A stretch of 64,000 bases of DNA from Decorospora gaudefroyi (taxonomy: Eukaryota > Ascomycota > Dothideomycetes > Pleosporales > Pleosporaceae), in the NCBI GenBank assembly GCA_010015605.1, contig ML975249.1, positions 1 through 64,000 on the forward strand, read 5' to 3'. Every line of letters starts with the position of its first letter. Position 1 is the stretch's first letter. Shown piece after piece: positions 21,472 through 33,260 of this stretch. Made by a program: the position numbers and the translations under genes. The notes under the pieces are model-generated. The model saw only the letters and a program-made list of their open reading frames with translations. It ran no database searches and had not been told where the DNA came from.

Positions 21472-24400
21472 TGGTGTGCTTTCTCGTCCTTTTCCTATTC
21501 CATTGAGGTCAACGGCGTTCCTGGTACCGGTCACGAATGATTGTGTTTACGCGCCTTACGTCATCATGGGCAAAAGGGTTTCTCGCAAGAAGTGTTACGG
21601 TGGTAGTGTATGTATTATCGAATAGCGGATCAAAATATCACATTCCCAAAAACGCATCTATCAAAGTCTACCTACCTACTCAGCAGCCTCAACAAGAAAA
21701 AATAATTACGATCTTCACCCACTTCTTCCTGGTAACCGCTGCTTAGCAACCAGTTCCGCACTCACGCACCATCCTTCACATGCCATACAACCCAAATCTA
21801 CCATCACCACCAAAAAAAAAGAAAAACCCCCTACTACAGACTCCGTACGGTACCACACACCGCCCCATCGACGCAACATCACCAGACCCGACCCGCGCGC
21901 CAACACACCCCTCCTCCCACCGCCTTGCCGCAGCTTCCCGCGTAAAGAGAACAAAAAAAACAAGAGGACGTCCCGTGAGACTGTCGCGCGCCCGCAGGAC
22001 TGACTGCATGCAGGTAGCCGGTGCGGGATGGGACGTGTCCTGGCGCTTGGTCGTCACAAGGGTTTGGTGCCTGGGTCACGGGAGGGGTAAGCGAATGCTG
22101 GGCTGGACTAGCTGAGGAGGCGCGCTGGGTGGGGTGGAGTGGAGGGACTGGAGGCGTGGGGTAGTGGGAAACGAAGTGACTAGGTGGGTGAGGTGGTGGG
22201 TGGTGGTGTGTCACGTGGGGTGGGTAGTAGTCGTAGTAGCGCTGAAGAGCGGGGGATGATATGTGCAGAAGATGTTGTGTTCCGCGTCTATCGGACCTTG
22301 AAGCGATAGATGACTTAGGTAGGGAATCATCACATGTCTCCTGGAAAGTCCGGTGCCGCAATGCTGGTTCGAAACGGGCTCGTCTCTCGTGGGGGGGTAA
22401 AGTCATGCCCCCCTGCTGTCGTCATCTGTTCTTCCGTTAGGGGCCAGAAGGCCGGTGGACATCTGATCATTGTTTGTGCATTGCGAGATGTAGAGATTGG
22501 GTGGTTGTGGCTTGTTTCGCAGCGCTTCTGGAACCTCTGGTTAGCGCTTCGGTGTGCAACGTTGCAGGGCTGCAGAACGGTAGGTAAACCTGCAAGATGA
22601 TTCGATTGTATGCAAGCGATTGTTGCACAGAGGGCTCGTTTCCAGGTATGACTACCGTTTATCAACTTCTGCAGGTAGACATTCATAGATTGAATCATTT
22701 GTGTGAAATCATTGTTGTGGTGAAGTTGCTGTGCTCTGCAGTGCCGTTATCGTAACAGTGGATGATTCCTGGGGAGAAAGCTGGGGGTCATGGTAGTACA
22801 ACAGCCTGGCTTGGCGAGATGGCTGGCTGGCGTTTTCTTGTGTTGAGTGGCGGTGTGAAGACGCAGAGATGTGTCGTGGAGGTGGCGTATGCACGTAGGA
22901 ACCTTTTCAGAAGGCAGGCGATATGTCATCTGCCTGTCATATTGACGTGACGGTAACCGATGTTTCGAATATACGGCTGCCATAACCAGCAAGTTTCTCG
23001 CCGCACTTGTAAGGCTTTCTCTGGTAGAGCGACGTAAGTCGGAGGCACGATGAGGGGTCTGCTGACTTGATCTCAATCTTTTCCAAATTTTCAGGGACGT
23101 CGGGCCTTCTATGTGGACTCTTGGAATCCAAACGTGGCTGATGAATGCGAGATGACGGTCAGGTTAGGGGTATTGCTGTTGTTTCCCGTGGCTTTCGACG
23201 CTGGACGGCAACCAACATGACTTCTGCAGCTTCGATGTCAAGATGATGAGCGGTGAGCAAGAGCGACAAGGTAGAAAGGAGAGGCGACGAAGATCGAACA
23301 GCACCTAAGAGCGGAAGGTACTGCGTAGAGTCAGTCCATACAGACAATCGTCAACATGTGCCATTGGGTCCTGAGAGTGGTAAGTCTTCCGTCTCATCCG
23401 TAGATGTCAGCCGTTTTGACTCGTTCCAGTGGCAGTGCGGCGATAGCTTCTTCACCAAGTACTCTTCATGCTCGTTCGACCGGGCCGCACATCATCCCAA
23501 TAACCCACTCAATCCACTGCATCCCTCTATAACCCCTTGTGGGTTGGATGGAACTACGTCACAGTCCATAGCAGATAAGACACATGCTTCAACTTCCGTT
23601 AGCTCGACCCCGAGTGCCAACGGACCGGCTCTTTCTCGACCAGCCCCTACGAGGAGTGACTCTCCACATTCCGAAATCCACAAATGGTCCGGGCACAATA
23701 GCATACCAACAACTTATCCCCGAAGGAACATAACAGGAGAAGAGAGTGGATTGATGCCAGTGTCAGACATAGGAAAAGCGTGTCGGTTCGGGGACAATGC
23801 GTCCGTGGAGGTCAAGAGGTGTAATGTGTTTGAGGTGGTGCTGGAGACCAAAGAACGGACTATCTGTCCAGCATGCGCCAGGAGCCCAAAGCGAGCGAGG
23901 CTGCCGGCGCATGCTAGGGGATGCTTTGCGTTGAGCTGAGCGGTAGTGGTGGGGATAAGAGGTGGGGAATAACAAGCGCGGTACTTGAAGCACGGCGAGC
24001 GGTACCCAAAATTGCAGGTGGCAGATATCTACCGTACTGTGTAGTCAGTGCAATCTCCATACGAGCGTGCGTGTCCCGATGCGTGCAAGATCATTGGCCT
24101 TCGATATAGTGCTTACCTAGATCGACAGCCCGGACGTCACGAAAGCTTGTCACCTGGCGACGTCACGGCTTTGTGACAGGGTGAAAAGGCCCACTTGCGA
24201 AGCCGGCGTGCGCGAATACGGGGAGGCTCAGGGTGAGGTCCTGGATGGTACGGCCGAAGAATGTGTGGCGATGATTGGAATGCTGCCAACCCAACTCCCA
24301 TAGTCCTCTCGGCGCAGCCTTTCATTATATTCTCCACGTAAGAAACACGGCTGGCATGTGGCAGAGTCTTGGAGTGACAGTGGCAATTGGCATCTTGATG

Positions 24401-25548
24401 GTCGCGCCTGCCCCTGACGCACGCTTAGCCTCGGCGTGCTAGGCCCGTTCTTTCGTGTTTTGTGGGGTTACCAGCCTTAGCGGGCTCGCGTACCTGCAAT
24501 CTCCTTCACGCCACCATCTGGTGCATGGAAAACTGCTGAAGCTTGGCCGACTCAAGCTTTCACTATGCCGCGCCACGGGGGGCCGTCTCCTCGATGACAG
24601 CGCTTCACCGTTGGCAGCCCTCTAGGCTCTGCCCCTGAACACCAAGTCCGGTCGGCCGCCTCACTACTCGTTCTTGGACCCACCAGTAGCCACGAGGCTA
24701 CGAGCGCTCAGGTAGGTAGGTCAGAGCCAGTCCGCCAGCGCAACACATTATTTACTGCCGCTTGCCGGCGCCCCCATCGATGGCGCGTCATAGCCAATGC
24801 CTGCGCCCAGAAATAGAAAGGCTACGAGGCCAATCCCCGCGCTGATCATACCCGCCCTGACTTGACAATTGGCTCAGCGGGTGGAAATTGCCGCTCGCAC
24901 CCCTTAGGGCTGTGCTGGATAACCTCGCTATTGGTTGAAGGTGAAAAGCGCGCAGCAGCTGTCTACCTTTTCCGCTCACCCCGGCCGAGCGATGACTAGC
25001 ACTCTCGTATACATTCGTCGACGCGGGTACTTGAGATCCAGCGCTCCCTGTTTTTGACTCTCAAATCTGAAGGCACTTTTCAAGCTCCTCGCCTTCAGCA
25101 TTTACTTCTTTCCTTTGAAACCCACACTCGTTCTACCACACTCTCGTTGGTAGAGCTGTCACTCGTTTAACTCTTAGTAGAATATCTCCGACACGTCCAC
25201 GGCCGTGGTCACAGTAGTAATTAATATTTCTTGGCTACCAGGTATGTATTCTCCTTCCAGTAGTTTGGTTGCACGACGTCGGCAGCCGCTTCCCACCTCT
25301 CTCTTGCCCTGCGCTGTTGCTAGCCTTCTGTTATCGTTGTGCAGCGACACCAACCTCGCAACACTACGCCTCTCCATCAGCCTTCGAAAACAACTGCATG
25401 TCCACCCCGCTGCGGCCGCCATCAGCTCTATGTCACTCCTTCTCTACCTATCCTACTGTACTTTTCATTCACCGCTTGGCCCTTGAATGAAAACCCACTT
25501 TTCCCTCTTCAGTCCGCTTACACATATCCTCCCAGGTCGTCCTTCATA
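21472..25548. other. 4-kb spacer, no confident gene
   Basis: Contains several short frames. One candidate exon (about 23431-23939 on the plus strand) follows a textbook intron-like stretch from GTAAGT (about 23381) to TTCCAG. It lacks an in-frame ATG exon I can defend and resembles no family. A 122-codon minus-strand frame at 22330-22698 has an ATG but no family match. The final 400 bases are pyrimidine-rich and likely form the promoter/5' UTR of the oxidase gene, possibly including a leader intron. Confidence 0.4.
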
Positions 25549-28108
25549 ATGAGGGCAACCCTTTTCGGCCTCGGCGCTCTCGCGGGCCTGGCCTCGGCGA
25601 ACATCAATTTCACTTGGGTCAACCCTAAATGCGAGTTCAACGCTGTCAACGGCCAGCGCTGCTTAACGGGCCAGCACTGCACCGAGCAAAACACGTGAGT
25701 GGACGCAGCCGAGCATCTCGAGTTTCACACTGACTGTGAGCAGCTGCGTGGCAAACCTCAAGAGCGACAAATCTAAGCTTGTAACTCGATCTTCTGTTCG
25801 CCTTGTCTCCGCGAAGAGGCAAACTGCCAAGTACTCGACTGATGGCAAGTGCGGACCAGCCAACGGCAACCTGCTCTGTGACCCCAACAGCACAGTCTAC
25901 TCTGGCACATGCTGCTCACAGTACGGCTGGTGTGGAGGCTCACCTGCGCATTGTGGAGATGGCTGCCAGTCCGGCTGTGGCAATGCTGCCGAGCCCACTT
26001 CCGTAAAGGTTACGGCTCCTACGAAGGCCGCAGCACGAGACGATGGCCGATGCGGAAAGGACTTTGGAGGCGCTTCATGCGACGCCAGCGGTCCGTATGG
26101 CGGTTGCTGCTCGTCTTACGGGTAAGGCTCCCAGACTCACACACAGGCATCGACTAACACGAGACCCAGCTACTGTGGTACGACCGATGGTCACTGCCTT
26201 GTCGCCAACGGATGCCAGAACGGCTGCAAGGACTCGGATCCAGTTGTTGCTTCGTCCGCTGAGGCCACACCGGCCGTTAGCCGACCGCCTTCGTCTACTA
26301 CATCTGGCGAGCCGGTTCTTGGCAAGCCTACGACCGTAGCCACCACGGAGCCGTCTGCTACTGATGTCCTGACTACCGACGGAAGCTGCGGAGCCAATTT
26401 CGGCAACACGGTCTGCGGTGACTGGCCACAAGGAAGCTGTTGCAGCATGTATGGTTATTGTGGTAATACCACTGCCCATTGCGGTGAAGGTTGCCAGAAT
26501 GGCCCTTGCGACCAGGCTCCTAGTGCGCCTGCTCCTGCTGCCAGTCCCGCCCCTGCGGCAGTCAAGCCTGGTTCCATTAAACTTGCCGGCCGATCTGGTG
26601 TTCCTGGTATGCACGCTGGTCTGATGCCCAACGGTCGTGTCGTTTTCCTTGACAAGGTCGAGAACTACACCGAACTGACTCTGCCCAATGGCCAATATGC
26701 TTACTCCTCTGAGTGGGATCCGACGACCCAAAAGCTGACTCCCCTGGCCTACAAGACCAATGCCTTCTGCTCTGGCGGAATCTTCCTTGCCGACGGTCGA
26801 TTCACTTCTCTTGGTGGTAATGCTCCGCTCGACTTTATCGACCCCACCGTTGGTGATGGTTTCAGGGGTATTCGCTTCCTCAAGCGATCCTCTTCCGATG
26901 CCTCTCTTAATGGACAAGCCTGGGACGAGCCGGGCACGCAGCTCGATACGCCTCGTTGGTACGCCTCCGTCCAGATCATGCCCGACGACACCATCTTCGT
27001 CGCCTCTGGCAGCAAGAATGGTCTGGACCCTACCAAGCCCGAGAACAACAACCCCACCTACGAGATGTTGAACGCAGATGGTACCCCCCAGGGCGTGAGC
27101 ATAAACATGGAGATCCTGAGTAAAAACCAGCCTTACTACATGTATCCCTTCATGCACTTGATGAAGGATGGCAACATGTTCATCCAGGTAGCCAAGTCCG
27201 CGGAGATTTTCAACGTCGCTACCGGTACCGCTGTTCGCACGCTCCCTGATCTCCCTGGATCCTATCGCACCTACCCCAACACCGGCGGATCCGTCATGCT
27301 GCCTCTCTCCAGCGCCAACAACTGGAACCCCGATGTCATCATCTGCGGTGGCGGACCTTACCAGGACATCACTGCGCCTGGCGAGGCATCCTGCGGACGT
27401 ATGAAGCCTCTCGACGAGAACCCATCATGGGAGATGGACGCCATGCCCGAAGGCCGCGGCATGGTAGAAGGAACACTGCTCGCGGACGGAACCGTGGTCT
27501 GGGTAAACGGTGCCCAAGAGGGTGCCCAAGGATTCGAAGTCGCGCAAAACCCTGCCCTCGATGTCCTCCTCTACGACCCCAACCAGCCCAAGGGCAAACG
27601 CTTCACCACAGGCCCCAAGTCCAACATCCCACGTCTTTACCACAGTGTCGCGCTCCTCCTCCTCGACGGCACACTCCTCATCTCGGGCTCCAACCCGGTC
27701 GAGCAGCCCGTCCTCAAGGCTGACGCACAAAACCCCTTCGTCACCGAATTCCGCAACGAAATCTACACGCCGCCTTACCTCCAGGGCAACCCCACGCGTC
27801 CCTCCAACGTCGTCTTTTCCAGCAAGAAGCTCACTGTTGGATCCAAATTCACCATCAAGTTCAATGCGCCCGCCAACGCCAAGAATGTCAAGGTCTCGCT
27901 CTACTATGGCGGTTTCGTCACCCACTCCGTGCACATGGGCCACCGTATGGCGTTCCTGGATACCACTGGTTTCAAGGCCGGCGTCAAGGCCCAGAGCATT
28001 AGCGTCACTATGCCGCCCAACAAGAGCGTTGCGCCTGCGGGTCCGTATGTGGTGTATGTCTTGGTCGATGGTGTGCCGGCTATGGGCCAGTTTGTTATGG
28101 TTTCGTAG
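25549..28108 (+). CDS. Secreted copper radical oxidase (glyoxal-oxidase type) with three CBM18 modules
   Basis: Predicted extracellular enzyme oxidising aldehydes or alcohols to produce H2O2, tethered to chitin. Exons 25549-25694, 25744-26121 and 26170-28108 give 820 residues. A signal peptide covers residues 1-17. Three hevein-like chitin-binding modules follow, at about 84-127, 149-194 and 245-289, each with the CCSxYGxCG core and eight-cysteine pattern. After an Ala/Pro linker comes the glyoxal-oxidase N-terminal beta-propeller, then the C-terminal E-set (DUF1929) domain. The expected active-site residues are all visible: Cys375 (NAFCSGG) and Tyr439 (PRWYAS) for the Tyr-Cys radical cofactor, plus Tyr665-His666 (RLYHSV) and His760 (VTHSVH) for copper. 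Both introns (49 and 48 nt) fall in or next to the CBM18 region. Family assignment to AA5_1-type oxidases is from these motifs; the substrate cannot be told from sequence. Confidence 0.92.
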
Positions 28109-28453
28109 GAAAAGACACAGGGGGTTTTGTTTGTCGGTGTGTGAGGTGTATACTTCTCTCTTGTGTATATTCATTACATGGGATATACTATGAGTGAGTT
28201 TTGTATCCTTCGTGGGAGGTGCATAAGGTGGGGGAGGATTGACAATTAGAATTGTGGATGTTGGATAGTAGAGCGAAGATTCGCAAATGAATTAAACACC
28301 CTACATATAGAAACAATTTTAGATTTCCTTGTTTTCTGAACACACTCACATGTCTCAATGTTGTCATTATTCATAAAACCGTAATACATCGTAACTCTAG
28401 CATCCAAAACTATCACAACGCCACCATCCCTCCCTCCCCCCAAAACAAGAAAA
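28109..28453. other. Convergent 3' region
   Basis: 345 bp between the stop codons of the oxidase (plus) and the F-box-like gene (minus). It is AT-rich in the middle and is probably shared 3' UTR and poly(A) signals; no gene seen. Confidence 0.4.
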
Positions 28454-30022
28454 TCACGAATCAAAAAACCCAGCCTCAGCATCCATCAACGCCTCCACCT
28501 CATCCACCCGCCTCCCCACCAAATCCGCCTTAACAAAATACTGAAACCCCCTATACCTTTCCAAATACTCCCTAACAAGCACCCTCCAACAACACCCCGC
28601 CTTCTCCACCGCCCCCTTTACCCTCCCATCCCCCTCACCCAACCTCACCTCCCCCTCACACCACGCCACACGCGCCGTGCCCCCAAAAGCATCCCCCAAA
28701 ACCCTAACCAAGAGGCCCAAATCCGGGTCCGGAATCCCCTGGATATCCACAAGCAAGAAATCCAAGCAAACCTGCTGGGCCAGCTCGCGAACCTGACACC
28801 TCCAAAAGTCCTTCAGGGCCGACGGACTCGTCACGACGGGCGGTTCGAGGAGGTCGAAGACGGGGTCCGGGGCGAGCCAGCGAATAACGTGCAAGAGGGC
28901 GAGTTTGCCAAAGTGGAAGGCTAGGCGGCGGATTTGGGGGCGGTGCGTGGGGCCGGCGCGCCAGAGGAAGTGGGTTAGGCCGGTGAGGCCGAAGTGGAAG
29001 GTGGTGCTGTGGTAGAGGTAGGGGGACATGGTGGCGTGGATTTGTTTGCTGAGGCGGAGCATGGTGGGGATTGTGATGGGGGGTTTGGATGGGGGTGTGG
29101 GATGTTGGTGGTAGAGGGTTTTGTCGGGGCAGAGGTTGTAGGTTCGGGTTGTTAGGCCGGTGGCGGTGATGAGGATTTGGTCTTGGAGTTCGGGGGGGAG
29201 AAGGAGGAAGGGGTGGAATAGGGGGGTGATGGTGATGGTGTCTTTTGGGGGTGGGGGTGGGCCTAGGGAGCGGGAGCGGGCGGCGAGGGTGGTGTCTGTG
29301 GAGAGGGAGGGGGAGGGGCGGTTGGTGGTGGTGGTGGTGGTGGTGGGGCTTGCGTGTAGGAGGGCGGATAGGTGGGATAGGTGGAGTTTGTTGAAATATT
29401 CGCGGGCGGAGAGCCAGCCGGAGCCGCAGCGGATTACGAGCTTGTAGTAACCGTTTGTTGGGCTGGGGTCGTTGTTCCGTTCGGATTGCCACGTCGAGTC
29501 GTCGTCCTCCACACCTCTAGAAGAAACGTCTTGCTGGCGAAGTGCAGACTTGGAGTCTGTGATGAAAGAATCCATAGTCCTATCTTTAGCGTTTCGTCTT
29601 GCCCGTCGACCTCTACTCCTCGCCCTATCTTTCTGCGGCGGAAAAAGCCTGACAACAATCCTCTTCCGCGCGTCCGTAAACGCCGTATCAGTCAGTATGC
29701 AGCGCACGCTCTTGCCCAAACCAATCTCTTCCCTGCCCTTGGGATCAGGCGGCAACAGGCTTATCTTTCCCTGGAAGTGCGGGCTCGAGTCGTGCTTCAG
29801 CGACCATTGTTTCAAATGATGCAAGAACAACCTCCGCTCCTGTTCCTGAATCCAGTGCCTATTCCACGGGTTCTTCGGTGAGTCGATAACCGGTGGGGAC
29901 GAAGCTTTGGAATGCTTGGCGGGTACGGGCAGTGTTGCGGGATTATTAGGCGAGTGCGGCGTTGTGGGTATTTTGTTATTAGGACAACTGGTCTCGATTG
30001 CCGTGCTGGTTACGCGAATCAT
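28454..30022 (-). CDS. F-box-like orphan protein
   Basis: Intronless frame of 522 residues. The middle carries a weak F-box/2EXR-like start (LFHPFLLLPPELQDQILITATGL) followed by a helical domain (MLRLSKQIHATMSPYLYHSTTFHFG, THRPQIRRLAFHFGKLALLHVIRWLAP) of a kind common in filamentous-fungal proteins of unknown role. The N-terminal 160 residues are basic and low-complexity. A Thr run and the His/Pro-rich segment around residue 240 come from a strongly skewed DNA tract. If the F-box reading is right it would be an SCF substrate adaptor, but the match is by eye only. Confidence 0.6.
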   Translation of the reverse strand: MIRVTSTAIETSCPNNKIPTTPHSPNNPATLPVPAKHSKASSPPVIDSPKNPWNRHWIQEQERRLFLHHLKQWSLKHDSSPHFQGKISLLPPDPKGREEIGLGKSVRCILTDTAFTDARKRIVVRLFPPQKDRARSRGRRARRNAKDRTMDSFITDSKSALRQQDVSSRGVEDDDSTWQSERNNDPSPTNGYYKLVIRCGSGWLSAREYFNKLHLSHLSALLHASPTTTTTTTNRPSPSLSTDTTLAARSRSLGPPPPPKDTITITPLFHPFLLLPPELQDQILITATGLTTRTYNLCPDKTLYHQHPTPPSKPPITIPTMLRLSKQIHATMSPYLYHSTTFHFGLTGLTHFLWRAGPTHRPQIRRLAFHFGKLALLHVIRWLAPDPVFDLLEPPVVTSPSALKDFWRCQVRELAQQVCLDFLLVDIQGIPDPDLGLLVRVLGDAFGGTARVAWCEGEVRLGEGDGRVKGAVEKAGCCWRVLVREYLERYRGFQYFVKADLVGRRVDEVEALMDAEAGFFDS

Positions 30023-30816
30023 TGCTGAAGTTTCGGGATATCCAAGCGTATTTGAGCCTCGAGGACGTTTCTATATTTTTTTTTGATCTTGTGAGGTCTT
30101 GTTTGGGCCGATGATGTGAGGTCAGGTGATAGGTCCGGTCACAGGTGGATGAACTGTGTACCCTTTTGTACTTTTTCCCCGCTCGTCAGGGTGAAAGGGA
30201 CAGCGAATCGAAGACTCGTTCACAGCATGGTGTCGTTCGGGTGACGGAAGGGTTCGACCAGCAAAGTATACTTTTTGCCAAAGAAGGTGCCGCCGCGGAA
30301 TGCACTACCTAGACGAAGTAATGTTTGGGGAAAGCAAACAGTGATGTTGAAGGAAAGCGTAAGGATGAAGCAAGAACGCCGTGTATTATTGCAATGCTTT
30401 AGAAGACAGATTAACGAGCTTCTGGTTTGGGATACACACCTGGCACGGCCTGGTCATGTATGAGACAATTTGCTGGTAGCCAAGACGGCATATCTTGATT
30501 GATGCACCATGACGGAGACACGCAGATCATTTAAACCCCAGCCGCTAACCGAAAACGCGAACATGCACGCGATCTTTTTTGCCTGACCTAGGTATGCAAC
30601 GCATGTCAAACCTCTGCATCGCACAAAAACAACACAAGACCGCATCTTTAATAAATCAAGTTCGCTGGTCCGCTCTAGACCTCGTGTGCAACAGCAAGGG
30701 TGACCACGAGCAGCAGGAGAAACAACGCAAAAGTGCATTCTGGGTGTGGCGAATATGCCGGGTATCGTGTCCGAAAGTACATATGCATAGCTACCGAACG
30801 CCGGGGTAAAATAATA
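30023..30816. other. Intergenic, no gene seen
   Basis: Promoter side of the F-box-like gene and 3' side of AME1, both on the minus strand. Short frames only. Confidence 0.4.
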
Positions 30817-33057
30817 TCAGGCTCTCCCCTCCAGCCAACCTGCAGCTCTTTCCAAGAGGCCGTTGAAGCCCCGGACATGGGCCAAAAGTCCCCCGCCTAG
30901 CGATCCGACATCCTGGGCAACCGTTTCTAGGAGCATGCGCAGTGGTATCTGTGGGCCCTCGTCTTCTCTACCCTCCTTGAACGCTCTGTCGCGACCACTT
31001 TGTATCGCGGCCTCAATCTCGAACATGTTGTCGCTGAGGGTATTCCGCGCGTCAACCTTGGCTTTTTCTGCGTCGAACTCGGCTTGCACTTCGTCCTGTT
31101 CAATAGCAACATCCTGTCTGTCGTTCTGAAGACCTAGGATTTCTTTGCGCAGCTCAGCGTTGTCGCGTCTGAATAGCTTCATTTTCTTGAAGTTGGTGCT
31201 TAGGACATCATTAGCATCCTGCAAGTCTAGCAGCTTCTCGTCTAGGCTCTCCTTGAAAGAGAGGGAGAGGTTGATCTCGCTTCGCAACTCTTTGCGGCGA
31301 TTCGAATCTTGTGTGGTCTGTAGCTTTTCGGCCATGCGACTGAGACGGTGATCGATAGTCTCTTCTAGAATCGTGCGCGTGGTGTCTGCGACCGTGATGC
31401 CGCGCACGGCTGAGCCTTTGATGCGCATGACTGAAATGGCATGCTTTGGTCCGAGGAACTTTTGACGTTTGCGCGGCGGCTTTCCCGTCGAAGGTTTGAC
31501 GCGTTGGGCTACCTGCTTGGGAGAGTGTCGTTTCGCCACCGGCCGTGGTGTGAGTTCTGGTTCTTCTTCTGGCTCGGGCTCCTCATATGCATCCGAATCT
31601 TCTTGTGCACTAGAAATCTCCATAACATCCTCTTTGCGTCTTAGAGAATTTGTTGATTGTTTGGTTATTCGGTCGTGATCAGGAGAGAGTTCATCCACTT
31701 GTACGTCTTTGCCGCGATCTCTCTCTGTGACTCGTTGCTTGGCTTTCACTGCCTTGGTCGCGACATCTTTTCGGGGTCTGCCACGTTGGATAGGCTTCGA
31801 CGGTACAACTGCGGGAGAAGCGTAGTCTTCCTCGTCCAAAACGACTCGTGGTGCCCTTCCACGCTTGGCTGGCTGAGCTGCGGTAGCTTGTTCGGGCTCC
31901 TTATTGATGAGATGTTGGCGTAACACTGTCGCCTTCGTAACGGGGGTGTTTTCGACAGTAGTCGGCTGCATGGGTGAGGATAGCTCGTCTACATCAATGG
32001 CCGTCTCTTCTTGCGCTACAGGTGATGGCTCTGGCACTCTGCCGACCACGCGTGGGGTAGCTCCATTGGCCTGCGGCGACAACTCGTCCTCTACGTCCAA
32101 GGCGGCCTCCTCTTGTACTGTTGATTGTGGCGTCCTGCCAACGACGCGGGGAGTAGCTCCGTTGGCTTGTGGTGACAGTTCATCCTCGCTCTCCCCGTCT
32201 AGCGCTGTACCTGCCGTATCGAGGTTGGACCCGGCACGTGAAGCAGATGGTCTTGGTCTCCCGTTCGGCAGCAGGCTAGGCGTTACCGTGACAGGATCGG
32301 TGGATTTGGATCGTCTCGCTATCGACTGCCGTGATGTCACCGAGATGTCTCCGGCTCTGTTGGCCGTCGGTGTCCTTTGTCGCGCACTGGCAGAAGATGA
32401 CGGTTTCGCTGTCGGTATTTGTACCGGCGTCCTGTTCGTGCGCGCGGACTTGCCAAAGACTGCATCGCGTACCGCTGGGTCACCCTCGTCCAGCACAGAT
32501 AGCTCGTCTGGCGCGTCGTCTACTTGCTCGCGCATGGGAGACACGGTGCCGATCACTCGCCTGCCCATCTCGACAGAGCGAACCGCCTCCTGCTGGCCCG
32601 GGCTGAGTTCATCTTCTTCTCCCTCGCCTGCGCCCGGCTCCGCGGTGGTTGAGCCCCGCTTTCTCTTGCCTAAATGCGGCGTCACAGTCTTGTCGCTGGG
32701 TGTGCTTTTGCGCTTCGAGGCGCCGCTGCGCTGAACAGACGCGCTTCTGTGTCGCTGGGCGGATCCATTGGCGCCGCGCGGCGTGCGCTGGACTGGTGTT
32801 CGACGCGACGAGGATTGGGGCGGGAGGGATGTTTGTTTGGCCGGCCGCGCACCGAACGCGCCAAAGTTGAAGCCAAAAGAGGCTTGCACAGAGGAAGGCC
32901 TACAAAAGTCAGCACCTGGCCGTCTGACTGGAATCGAGATAGTCGTACCCAGCACCACGCACACGCTGTTGTCGATGTTGGCGGCGATCTAAGCAACCGT
33001 TAACATGCACGAAAAATCCACGTAGACGTAAGGGCGAAGCTCACCGACAGGCGCCAT
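30817..33057 (-). CDS. AME1: Inner kinetochore protein AME1 / CENP-U (Mis17)
   Basis: Subunit of the CCAN/COMA-type inner kinetochore complex that links centromeric chromatin to the outer kinetochore. Exons 33045-33057 (13 nt), 32949-32988 (40 nt) and 30817-32899 give 711 residues. The two micro-exons yield the family's basic N-terminus MAPVDRRQHRQQRVRGAG; reading the obvious open frame instead leaves no ATG. Both introns (56 and 49 nt) have good acceptors, the second with CTGAC branch. An FGFNFGAFG patch follows, then about 400 residues of disordered Ser/Pro/Arg with repeated DELSPQANGATPRVVGR-type segments. The conserved C-terminal domain has AISVMRIKG, a helix (ADTTRTILEETIDHRLSRM), a long coiled coil and the signature tail (AQDVGSLGGGLLAHVRGFNG). 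Assignment rests on the N- and C-terminal patterns remembered for fungal Ame1. It is divergent from the CX9C gene. Confidence 0.72.
32040..32190 (-). repeat. Duplicated DELSPQANGATPRVVGR segment in AME1
   Basis: The coding sequence carries two near-identical copies of a roughly 30-residue acidic-then-basic segment, an internal tandem duplication within the disordered region. The motif DELS recurs elsewhere in the protein. Confidence 0.65.
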
Positions 33058-33260
33058 AGCGATAGCGATAGCGTTCGTAACAATTGGTCTTGCAAGTCGG
33101 TTTCTGTCGCGTGTTGGCGTTGAGCCACTGTTGTGATGCCGGACGCGCTAGCCATCACCGAGCGCTCGGACCGCCGAACCATGCTCACCATTCCCCGCAA
33201 TAATTTGTCGCTCCATGATCCATCCACTGTCCAGCATCATTGATTCACGTCGGCACAAGC
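33058..33260. promoter_or_regulatory. Short divergent promoter AME1 / CX9C gene
   Basis: Only 203 bp separate the two start codons, so the genes must share promoter sequence. No known factor site was recognised in it. Confidence 0.5.

Noticed and set aside
22355..22380. GGTTCGAA as a tRNA B box
   Set aside because: No matching A box, acceptor stem or T run around it.
26075..27157. 360-codon minus-strand frame
   Set aside because: Antisense of the copper radical oxidase, whose motifs are unambiguous.
28704..29492. 262-codon His/Pro-rich frame
   Set aside because: Shadow of the F-box-like gene on the same strand, produced by skewed base composition.
31904..32734. 276-codon Ser-rich plus-strand frame
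   Set aside because: Antisense of the low-complexity part of AME1.
33000..33227. 76-codon minus-strand frame that joins in phase to the long AME1 frame
   Set aside because: Joining it gives a novel N-terminus in the wrong frame; the alternative frame with micro-exons starts at a true ATG and gives the expected basic Ame1 N-terminus.
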